Source: Xiphophorus maculatus (lineage: Eukaryota > Chordata > Actinopteri > Cyprinodontiformes > Poeciliidae). From it: a stretch of DNA of 64,000 nucleotides. The stretch covers positions 16,352,312 through 16,416,311 of the forward strand of contig NC_036459.1 of NCBI RefSeq assembly GCF_002775205.1, in the 5' to 3' direction. A model generated the notes under the pieces. That model was not told where the DNA came from. It did no database searches and was given only the letters and a program-made list of their open reading frames with translations. The position numbers and the translations under genes are program-made. Each line of letters opens with the position of its first letter. The stretch's first letter is position 1. Positions 1-11,100 of this stretch are shown here, in pieces.

Positions 1-595
1 CCTGATGGAAAAGCCAAAAGATTTTGCACCAACTTATTCAATCTGAAATAGGAGCAATGTTGTATGGGGCTTTTACACTCTTTTGAGATTTCTATTTTGA
101 GGTCGCTAAATGACCCAGCGCCCCTTGTACAAGGATTGATTTTGTACGGTGAAATTAAAACTTGGATTTCATCAAACATTCTCAACTACACTTTCACTTA
201 AAGCAGATTCTGTTGAAAGCATTTGTGCCAGAACAACTCGTGTTTTTAGCTAGGTTTTATTAGCTCTGCAACACAGACAATTAGCTCTGTTGTAAACCAG
301 ATTAGAAGACCACAGTGATAACCTAGGCTTTTAGAGAAACTGTGCAAAAAAAATATATGTAAACCTTGTAAAATGTTAAAGGAATGACTAACGACCTCCC
401 TACTCGCAAAAAGGGTTGTTGCCCTGCCTTGAGGTACAAATATGTGGCATTGGTAACTTAAAATTTCTCTGAACAAACTCTGAAATTTATCATGAGTGGT
501 GTTATTCTACAGCAATTGATATATATATATATATATATATATTTAACACCTTTCACACCCATTTAACAGTGATACTAATAAGTCTGTAGGTGTAT
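1..595 (-). other. 3' untranslated/flanking region of the zinc-finger gene
   Basis: This stretch lies downstream of the minus-strand zinc-finger stop codon. A minus-strand AATAAA (plus-strand TTTATT at 256-261) would place the transcript end roughly 340 bases past the stop. A TA dinucleotide run sits at 519-542. No coding signal was seen. Confidence 0.5.
519..542. repeat. (TA)n microsatellite
   Basis: A perfect AT/TA dinucleotide run just past the zinc-finger stop codon, in its presumed 3'UTR. Confidence 0.9.
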
Positions 596-3500
596 TTATG
601 ACAGATGTGTCCTCAGATGCGTTTTAAGATGATAAGACTGCCTGAAACCCTTTCCACACTCTAAACAGAGATACGGTTTTTCTCCAGAGTGCGTCCGCTG
701 GTGTCTCTTTAGCCGGTTGGCACTCAGAAAGCTCTTGTCGCATTCAGAGCAGGAGTATGGCCGGGCCCCGGTGTGGTAGCGCAGATGGATGGTCAGGTAG
801 CAGGACTGGGTGAATTTCTTGCCACAGTGAGGACACTGGAATGGCTTGTGGCCCGTGTGGAAGCGCTCGTGCTTTAAGAGCTCTGCATGCGAGAAGAAAC
901 CCTTGCCGCAGTCGGAGCAAAGGTACGGCCTCTCGCCCGAATGCGTCAGCTCATGTCTGATCAAGGTCGCCTTGTACACAAAGCTCTTGTCGCACTGCGT
1001 GCAGCGGAAAACGTTTTCCCTGGTGTGGCAGCGCTCGTGCTTCTTCATGTTGCGCTCCCTCTTGAAGCTCTTGCCGCAGAACGAGCACATGAAGGGCATT
1101 TCTTCAGAGTGGATCTTCATGTGGCTCATCAAGCCGCCCTTATAGAGGAAGCCCTTCCCACACTGCGTGCATGTGTGCGGCCGCTCTCGATGCGTCCGTT
1201 GGTGAGCGGTGAGAGCCGCCCGGTAAGGAAAACTCTTCCCACAGTTGCAGCTGTGAGGTTTTTCCTCTTTGTGGGTGAGGATGTGCTTGTTCAGGTGTCT
1301 TTCGCAGTTAAAGCCCAGGTTGCAGTGAGAGCACTTAAATGAGTCTTCCACTTCGCCAGCATCCACTCCGTGGGTCTTGAGGTGCTTCACAAATGCAGCC
1401 TTCCAGGTGAACGTCTGACCGCACTCTGAACACTGGTAGTCCCCATCCTCTAAGTGGTCGTTGTTGTGCCTAGCTTGTTCCGTTGCTGACTTGAAGAGCT
1501 CCCCGCAGATCAAACACGACAACTTGTTTCCAGACGAGTGTGTCTGCTTATGCCGCTCCAGTGACTGTTTGAAGGAGAACTGCCGTCCACACTGGGAGCA
1601 TGAAAATGGCTGCTCGCCTGTGTGCACGCGCTGGTGGGCTTTAAGTAAGGAGTGGAACCTGGAGACCTTCCCACAATCTGCACAGCTTAAGTGTCTGTGT
1701 TGATCTGCGGCATCAGTGGGGTGCACCTTCTTGATGTGCTGTAGTACCTGCCCTTCCTCAGAGTCCTGGAAGGAGCATTGAGGACAGGAGAAAGCAACTA
1801 CTGAGGCATCTGCTGGAGAACCTGGTGGTACAAAAAGCAACGAGTTTACATATAAATACAAGCAAATACTTTCCGTTATTCACTATAGACAAGAATCACA
1901 GGTAGCTTTTACAAGTTCTCAAGAACCTAAACAACAAGTACCAAGTTAAGTACACAGCAAGATTAAACCAATTTGAACTTCATTTAGTAGTGATTTACAT
2001 TCCAGTTTCTGTCTGGAAATAAGATTTTCCTTTAGCAGGGTTAGTTGTTTTTAGATCTCAAATATCAATCTTGTGTTTCACACCCTGTGGATGTTCTACA
2101 CCTAAAACACAGGCTGGTAAGCAGAACATTGATTACACTCTTAATGTAATTTTACTTTCCATCTAATGAAACACTTCAGTAATTAGCAAAGCAGCAGAGT
2201 AGCAGTAACTCTGGTAATGTGACTGCAAAGGCAAGTTAGAACATTAGATCTCGTCAGGGAACTGGTAGTCCCCATCGTCTAAGTGACTACTGGAAGTTAT
2301 AGAAGCCAAATTTCATAGACCTTCCATAAACTTTCACTTTCAAGGATTATGTCATAGTTATGAAGAACAAAAAATCCAGAACAGCATTTCTTAAAATCAC
2401 TTACTTTCACCACCTTGCTTCGAGACCACAGGCGATCCATAGGAGTGCTCCGAACTGAAACAGAAGAATAATGATCATTAAGTTTTAAAGTCTGCAGTTA
2501 ATTGGACTTTAATAAGTGTCAATGTGACAAAATCTAAAATGAAGGACATCAAAGACCAACACCGAGGAGAGGTGATTTTACCTGATGATAGGTAAAGGCC
2601 TCAGTGCTGAGGGATTCACCCTGCTGCACTTGTTCCTTTGATTAGTGGCCATGTGCTTCTGTAAATTTATCGCCTGGATCTTCATTGTGGGTCGACGTTT
2701 GCGTCCACTCGTGCGGACATTCTGTGGTTTGACACCGTTGTCTCGTATGGATTCAGAGAATGGGCGATCGCCTGTTTCCACCGGACAGTCTGGATCTGTG
2801 TGTTCAGCATTCGCTTCGTTGACATCCACAGCCTTATCAGTATCTGGCCCACCCTCTAAGCGTTCTTTGAGTTTGTCCGAGTTGCCATCGTCAGAGTGAG
2901 TCTTTAAGTGACTTGCGAGGGCCAGCTTACAGCTAAATTCCACGTTGCAGAGACGGCACGAGTGCGGCATGCAGGCCGTGTCCACGCAGCCATGCGCGCG
3001 TCCTTTTCTGTGTGTGCGTCTGTGTCTGTCGAGGGACTGCCTAAAGGAGAAGCAGCGGCCGCAGTCAGTGCAGCGATGGGGGCGTTCTCCAGTGTGGATG
3101 ACGCTGTGAGCCAGCAGCGAGGAGGCAAACTTAAATTTCTTCTCACAGCAGGGGCAGTCATGTGGTCCTGCGGCAGCTTTGTGTTGAGAGGAGGATGGAA
3201 GTTCGGTCGCTTCTCTTTTTGGCTCTTCTTCCCTTGTCTTCTCCAAATACACAACCACAGAACGTTCCCTTACTGTGTCTTCTCTTCCTTCAAAGCAGTT
3301 TTCTTCTGTCACCACTTCGACGTTGGAGCTCGCACCTACTTCAACCTCAGAGTAATCAGAAACTGTAACTACTTCCGCTATTTCTGGTGCAAGTTGTGTT
3401 TCGACGTGGAGGTCTCGAAGTGGGTCCGACTGGTCGGGTTGTTCGCTGGTTTCCGCCAGTCTCCTCGGGGGAAGGGCAGAAAGTGAGGAAGAGATGTTGT

Positions 3501-6500
3501 CGCCCATACTAGCAGGTGGAACTGCATGAAAAGGAATAAAGCAGAACCATAAGTTTAGCTTATACGGTTTACAAAGACGCTGTCAAAAGAAGCGACCTAC
3601 CATGTTGGTCTAAATGCCCAAGGTTCTTGTGGTGCTGCAGTAGATTCTTCAGGTCTGTGGGTTCAGAGACGGTTTGCAGACAGTCTTCCAACAGAGAGCA
3701 CTCCGCTCCAAGCCAGGACACAGTCTGAGAAAAACGTCCGACATCAATATTCACACTATTGAACTTGAAAAACTTGTAAGGTCTCATTTTATAAGGACAT
3801 TAGGATCCTCTACCTTGAAGTATGCTGCCTTGTCAATGAGGAAGGTAGAAGAAACAATCTCATTCCATAGCATATTAAAGGGGCAGTATTATGGAAAATC
3901 AACTTCTTTGAGCTTTACATAACGTTATAATGTTATTCCCTCATCAAAAACATACATGGATTGTCGCCTTGAATCTTTCATTCATGTTCGAGAAATCCTT
4001 TAATCTCCCATGGCAACCATTCAAGCTGTACAAAATGCCTGGTCGGACCTAGCGCTGCCTTTGAGATGAAGCTCCTGCACCTTTACTGGTGCAACGTTGT
4101 TAAAGGGTTAATAGAGCAGCGATGTTGTGGTGACTTCCTGAAGACTCGGTTTCAAATAGAGCAGGAGGTTTTAAAGAGACAGAAACAGAAAAAAGTCATT
4201 TTTGATATATGTATATAGTTACTTTATTGTGGTATAAAATGGCACTATGTGCCTGGAAAATAAATAATAAAGCCCGTTTAACAATATCCCTGGACTGAGC
4301 ATGGCATATCAAATATAGTTATTGCAGCGGTGCTGTTAGTTCTGTCCACCTTCTATTGACATATTTATGGAAGTGTCATGATAAACTTCTGCAATATAAT
4401 CTTGTTTCTTTAATTGGAATCATGCTTCATGTTCTACAGTTCTTTGTTGCAGTTCGATAATTGCCGGCGCAGTTTGTGTTTAGGCTCACCTGCTCCAGGT
4501 CAGGGACCGGAACCAGCTGAAACAGTCGGCAGAGAAACTCTGCAAACAGTGTCTGCAAGTCACTGTCGTACTGAGGGCCATACTCTGCAGGAAAGACGTC
4601 CTTTAAAGCAGAGAAACTATGGTGAAAAACGATACAATTGCAGGGGGGAAAAAATTACATTTTCAGAGCTTTTCTGCTTTTTCGAAAGTATTACAATATT
4701 TGGTGGCACCGCACACAACAGCCTGTACTGTCATGAAACATAGGAGTTACAGTATTTTCTGCCTCGACTCCCCGTGATGGATAGTCTCAAACCGGTAATC
4801 ACTATGAAGTGTAAGGGGTAATTTGGAATGTCAGAACGGGAGTGACGTAGTGATGCGGTAAAATGCACAAAGTCCAAAGACGGAGAGCAGAACAACTGGA
4901 TGCCAATTCAGATAATAACATGTTGAGATTGGTGAACAACACAGTTTCTTGCTCGGGGCCTGACACATATCTTTATACTACGTGCCGGAAGCCACAACGC
5001 TTTGGTAACATAATCCCAACTTCATGTTTTCAGAATGCAGCTGATCTGCTGCAGTGATGTAAAAGGACGAAGCGAACCATAAATGTTTTTGTTGTTGTTG
5101 TTGAACAATAAAAATGACTTGAAACTCACCAGGTACTTTTCTGTACCTTTCATTGAACTTAGTAAATACTAAGTCTCTTCATAACATAGCTAGATTCCTG
5201 AGGGCATCCAGTGAATTCTGGGAAGTTACAAAGAAAGTGTCTGGTAAGTTCTGGGAATATAATCGTAAGTTCTGGGAAACTCCACAAGCCAAGAAAGTGA
5301 ACCACAAGTTCTGGGAAAGCGACCAGTAAAAATCTCTTAGAAAGTTTGCCCAAATACCCTGGTATGTTCCAGACTGTACCTGCTAAATTCCATGAAAGTT
5401 CTGAAAAGTGCCTGATGTCAAGCAAGTTCCAGAAAGCATCCACTTGATTTCCAGAAAGTTCAAGACAGTAACATATAAGATCATAAAAGCAATGTTTAAG
5501 GCTGTTTAATAAATAACTATTAATTATATATCTTTATAATTCAGAAAAGGAGCTTGAAGATTCCACAATAAAAAGTGGAAACATTTTTTATTTCAAACAA
5601 AGTTGCTACTTTGTTTGACTTTAAAGAGGAACAAGTGTAAAGTCTTACCATGAAAAAGTGCTTCCTTTCTTCCGGATCTTTGAGAAGAATTTGAATCAAC
5701 TCAAGAAAATTCATTTTCACCGACTCGTCATCTGGTTCTCTTATCTGAAACATGGAGAATATAACTTTAAATTCAACACAGTCGATATGTAAAGCAGCAT
5801 TAAAAGGAAAAATGACAATGGTAAAAGGTAAGTAAAAGTTTTTACCAGTGTGGGATGTGGTGACGTCATCTTCTCCAGGTAAGACAGAATCGTCTCACTG
5901 GAATGCTCATTACGACATAACTCAATAATATACTGTAGCGGAGAAAAACTCAGTCACTTCCCATCACTTGTAGCATCAGACTACCAAAACATGAAATTGT
6001 TTCGAAATGTTTGATAGATACCCTACCCATACTCACCCTAGCTCTTAACCCTAAATTCAGTTGAGTCCTATATTTGTCCATCAGGAGCTCTGGGACCATG
6101 TCCACCACCAGCGACACAAAGTCTGACAGCTTCCAGTAGCTCGTAACATCTTGTTTCCTCAACACCTGCCACATAGAGGCTGCCATGAGCTGCAGAGGGG
6201 GCACCAGGAGGCGCAGCGATGCCAGGGGTAACGGGTCACCTAAAAACAGGCATTGAAATATATTATATGGTTAATTAAAAACATATATTGTCCGTCTCAC
6301 AAGAAAAGTACAGAAAAAGAACCGTCTTTCTGAAGTGTCCAGAAAGAGACAGAATTTTCACTTTAACCTCAGAATTCAGAGAAAGTCGGAATTCGGATTT
6401 TAAAATGAAGAATTTTAATTTTCACTGGCCCTAATCCCCTTCTACACATACACAATTATACATATTTGTTGTATTTAAAAGCTGTCTTTGAAAACGTTCA

Positions 6501-6882
6501 TTACTTGTAGAAAACAGATGGCTGCTCTGAATGCCTCCCATGAGGGTGTGTTCAACAACCGTGTTATTAAAAATGTTGCTAGTAGCATCGACGCTGCATT
6601 TCTAAGCCAAACTTGGCACAATGATGAGACACAAACAGCTACATCTATTCGTGGAGACTAAATATTCAAAGATAACGTTTTCATCACGGGCTTGACCCAA
6701 ACAACGCGAACATACCGATGTAATGTCATAGACAAGCTATGGAAATGAGCTAATGGCTCAATTAAAGCTATGCTTATCCTTGCCGTCTTTAACTGTCCGT
6801 TTCCAACAAATTAGTTTTTATCCACATTACGTTCTTAAACAGCCCAACCTCTGGGGATGTCCGTCAAAACGTCTGAGTCCAT
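596..6882 (-). CDS. C2H2 zinc-finger protein with N-terminal TIN2-like (TINF2_N) domain
   Basis: Ten coding exons: 6882-6849, 6239-6037, 5932-5846, 5744-5649, 5157-5130, 4584-4490, 3724-3601, 3521-2582, 2454-2405, 1821-596. They join in phase to 2883 nt, 960 residues. Residues 12 to about 190 resemble the TIN2 amino-terminal domain: SLRLLVPPLQLMAASMWQVL, then YIIELCRNE, then EYGPQYDSDLQTLFAEFLC, which parallels EYGEPFLAAMEKLLFEYLC of human TIN2. An acidic linker follows, then three fingers in the eighth exon and about fourteen in the last (CX2CX12HX3H, TGEKP-type linkers). One finger has CxC instead of CX2C and the next linker is one residue short. Likely a nuclear DNA-binding regulator; the TIN2 domain normally binds shelterin partners, but whether it does so here is unknown. 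The 28-bp fifth exon and the first donor (GTTGGG) are the weakest parts of the model. Confidence 0.85.
2261..2285 (-). repeat. Intronic copy of a zinc-finger exon fragment
   Basis: These 25 bases match 1432-1456 in the last zinc-finger exon with one mismatch. The source encodes the start of one finger and the preceding linker. The copy is inside the intron between the 50-bp exon and the last exon, so it may be a relic of exon duplication or gene conversion. Confidence 0.6.
5205..5470. repeat. Degenerate minisatellite, core AAGTTCTGGGAA
   Basis: The core AAGTTCTGGGAA or a close variant recurs at irregular 20-45 base spacing (for example near 5213, 5245, 5266, 5308, 5393 and 5418). It lies in an intron of the zinc-finger gene. 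An open frame on the minus strand here repeats PEL/FPEL-like residues because of the repeat and is not taken as a gene. Confidence 0.65.
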
Positions 6883-8139
6883 TTCCTTCTGCTGGGGTTG
6901 AAAAGTTTCAGTAGCTTGGATTAGCCTTCCAGCTAGCTGGCTAACCAGTCACCATACAATACGTGGTTTATCTTTCACAGACTCTGGACAACACAGCTTT
7001 TAATTCAACGTCCGACTGCCGAAGCTTCAACTTAGACTCAAAGATAGTTAAATAAATGTGTATACAATAAAATAAACGTTAATTTTATCCCAGGGAGTAG
7101 TAGTTAGAAAATTCTTCTTTGCTTTATTCATTGGCTAATTCTGACATTTTCCAGGTTGCTGCTGCCACCTGCTGGAAACGCGGTGAATCGCATATAAACC
7201 CATTACCCATAAATGTCCCTTGCGTTTCTAGTTTAAAAAATGTATTTCTAAGAATGAATGAAAAATGTTAAGCTTACATTAAATGTATTTTTTGTTATGC
7301 ATTTTTAATGAAAAAAAAACGCTAAACAGAACATTAAAAGGTATAGTTCTAATTATAAGATTCCAACAAATTGGAAACAGAGTTTTCAATTGGTTGGTTT
7401 TAAGTTTAAGTTATGAGTCTGTACGTCATAATTATGTTTTTTTTAATTATTATTTTGAATTTCAATGTAATGCAAAGCAACAATGCAAAAAAGTAATAAT
7501 TATGAACACATATTATTTAATTATGCAAATAAAAATGTCCAAGTTCTATGTTTAAAATTCAAAACTATAAAATAAAAAAATATACATTTTAAGTTGAAAA
7601 TTAAGCCTTTCAATTCAATCGTTTTATATTTTAAAGTTTACTTTACAAGACTAAAATATAAAATGGCAAATTTGAAAACCCCAATTTTCACTTACAAAAA
7701 ATCATAATTATACATTTGAAAGTCAATATTTAAAAGTCATGATTTTTTTGTGTCTGGTTGTCTTTATCTGATCAAACGGTCGTAGGCTGCGGTCCACGCG
7801 GGTCTTACTTTAATATCTATGGAGCTCAAAATATTTAGTAATGTTCAATTTAAGTAAACATTCAGAATGTAAAAGTCATAATTATTGGTTTCATAGCCTA
7901 ATTACACAACGTCACAAAGACATTTTTTTAACGATTTAAAGTTATAGTCTAATAATTTAAATTTCTGAATTTTAGTGTCTTGAATATGAGATCAAAAAGT
8001 TAAAGTTACAAATGATTTCATTATGACTTCTTGACATTATTCTTTCAAGTGGCAGAAGCCTATTGCTGCTCGGCTCAGCCTGCTCTCAGCCCAGATTATC
8101 GCTGCCTGGCTCCTATTATTATAATCACCTCTCTGCTCC
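6883..8139. promoter_or_regulatory. Head-to-head intergenic region, zinc-finger gene and SELENOO
   Basis: About 1.26 kb separates the two divergent start codons. An inverted CCAAT (ATTGG) lies near 7130. The part between about 7200 and 8040 is very AT-rich, with no coding content. Immediately before the SELENOO ATG the sequence becomes GC-richer. A shared promoter is possible but not shown by any specific motif. Confidence 0.4.
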
Positions 8140-11100
8140 ATGGAGTCCTCTGGGTCCTCCGCTCTGGAACGACTCACCTTTAACAACACCGCGCTGAAAC
8201 GGCTCCCGGTAGATGTCTCCGCCGAGCCCGGCTCCAGGACTGTCCCGGGAGCGTCTTTCTCCCGTGTCGGCTCCCTTCATCCACTGCTCCGGCCCACAAT
8301 CGTGGCGCTGTCCCAGCCGTCTTTCTCTCTATTGGGCCTGACTGCGCAAGAGGTGCTGGACGACCCTCTGGCCCCGGAGTATTTGAGCGGCTCCAGGCTG
8401 CTGGCTGGTTCCGAGCCGGCTGCGCACTGCTACTGCGGGCATCAGTTCGGGCTGTTCGCGGGTCAGCTGGGCGATGGAGCGGTCATGTATCTGGGGGAGG
8501 TGGAGTCAGATACCCAAGGACATTGGGAGATACAGGTGAAAGGTGCTGGAGTCACACCTTACTCCAGGTAGTTTAAAAAAATATATATTATTATGTTTTG
8601 TTCTTTTATGTTAGTTGGCAGAATGGTGAGGTTAAAGGTGACCTTGGAGACCTTTCTAAGTCTTGCATGAATGTGAGTGAGAGCTGATTAAGAGCTTAGA
8701 GCTGCTTGGTGCGCACCTGATTTATTCCTCATTGGTTAACAGCTCATTTGACAGAGTAAAACAGGCACCAACAATGTTTTTTTGCTCATTTATCCACAAC
8801 TTCACACCCTTTTCTGCTTTTTAGTGTTACGGCAACTTGCAAATCTATTCACGTCTGTTATAACCTTTGGCATTTTGCCACATCCCATCCACTTTTAGTG
8901 GGATTTTCTGTGGCAGGCCAGCACAAAGTAGTGTGTAATTTTGAAGTGGAAAAAAAACAATTTTATTTTTTTTAAAGTGTTTAGCTAAAATTAGAAAAAA
9001 ACATGAAATGGACTTGTTTTCAGTCCTCTGAATACACACTTTATGGAGTCATCTTTGGCTGCAAGTATTTTGGGGCAAGTCTGATCAAGCTTTGCTCGTC
9101 CACACACTGAAGTTCTCCTCCATTGGCTGGGAAAAATCATCTCAGATTCAGCCTGAGGCGTATATAGCTTTTTAGGTTTTCTATAGAATCTCCATCTATC
9201 TTTCCTAAAACTTTAGTTTTCTTGTTTAAAAAAAAAGCACCTTCACAACATTACACTGCAAATGAACAGTTACGGCATTGTGATAAGTACAGTGTTAAGT
9301 TTTCCTGCATAAAAAATTGTGAACGTAGGCCTTGAGGATATTCTTCTAGATGTTTGCTGTGTCTTCAACATAGCTTGTGGTGATCTACCAACTGATAGCT
9401 TTCCTTCTGTAGTGATTTTCCTCTTTCCAGTGTTTGTTGAAGGTCGGACTGGAGGAGTAGGCATCTTAATTGCTGTCCTGATAACAGATTCTCTCACCTG
9501 ACTTGTGAAACTCCAGCTCATTCTGAGTTGTGTTTACCGTCCTTCTTGACCAACCTGTCATGGATGACTATGTCTTGGTAGGTCTGGCGTTGTGCCGTCC
9601 TCTCCCCATTTTTAAGCCTGAAGTAATGCTGTGACAATGCCACACTTTCAGATTGCCCAGTTTTCTCCTGGTCTGTTTCATAAAATCTAAGAAGATTGAG
9701 GATGGAGCGTTACAAAATGCGGGACACTTCAAGAGGCAAAATTACTATTGACCTGTAAACAGACCGGTATTGTGTGCCCTTCAGAGACGGTGATGGCAGG
9801 AAGGTGCTTCGCTCCAGCGTCAGAGAGTTCCTATGCAGCGAAGCCATGTTTGCCCTGGGGATCCCCACCACCCGAGCAGCCTCCCTTGTTACCTCTGACC
9901 TCCACATCGGCAGAGATCCTCTCAACAATGGTGAACGGATTCTGGAGCGTTGCTCAATTGTCATGCGTCTCGCCCCTTCTTTCATCAGGTTTTCCAACTT
10001 TCTATGTAGATAACAAGCAGAATCTTACCTTCACAAAAGGTGGACGTGAATTCTGTCTGTGTCGTTACTCTGTTTGTAAACCAATAGATTTGGCTCCTTT
10101 GAGATCTTCCTGGGCCGGGATGAATTCTCTGGCCTGCAGGGTCCCAGCGCGGGGCGCCATGACAACCGTGCTCAGCTGCTGGATTATGTGATTGAGAGTT
10201 TCTATCCACACATTCAGCAGGCTCACAACAACAGGAGAGAAAGAAATCTCTCTTTTTTCAGAGAGGTAAGACCTCAGTGGATTTTTCTTCCAGGTTGCCT
10301 CATCTTCATGGCACCGCTTTTGATTCATCCACCAGGTGATGATGCGGACTGCAAAGCTGGTGGCCCAGTGGCAGTGTGTTGGATTTTGCCATGGTGTCCT
10401 CAACACAGACAATATGAGCATCCTGGGTCTGACTCTGGACTATGGGCCCTTTGGTTTCATGGACAGGTACCATTTACATAAGTCTATCTATGCCAGATTT
10501 ACAGTATGTGATGTAAAGAATGAGAACATGATGACTCACTGCAACAATTTTTCCAACTTCATTAGGCCAAAAGGCAAACTATCGGAGGAAAAACCTGCAA
10601 TGATTCTCTTTATTTATTTTGCCATGGGAGGCTAACATTTGGGTTAGCCCCCCCAATGTCCAGCGCAGCGACATATAGGGACATACCTGCTTGTCCCTCT
10701 AACGACAAGCAGGTATGGACAATGATTCAACAGACACTTTCCTTCAACAAATGTATGCATTTTTAGTTGAGTATAAATACACATTGGGTTAAATGTGGAA
10801 AAAAAACACCTTAAAATCTCAGGTTTTTGTGATGGAAAGAATTGAACAATGTGAATCATTTAATTTTGCACATCCACCTACGTCTGTCTGACAGATTTGA
10901 TCCAGATTTTGTCTGCAATGCCTCAGACAAAAGGAGGCGCTATTCGTACCAAGCGCAGCCCTCCGTGTGCCGCTGGAACCTGGCTCGTCTGGCCGAGGCG
11001 TTGGGCTCTGAGCTGAGGGCAGCGGATGCAGGAGCGGTGCTGGATGACTTTATGCCCACTTACGAGGCTTTCTACCTGTGCGGCATGAGAAAAAAGTTGG

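Noticed and set aside
2908-3486. 192-codon plus-strand open frame
   Set aside because: Shadow of the zinc-finger exon on the opposite strand.
5159-5443. 94-codon minus-strand frame with repeated FPEL-like units
   Set aside because: Explained by the AAGTTCTGGGAA minisatellite; real flanking exons join in phase without it.
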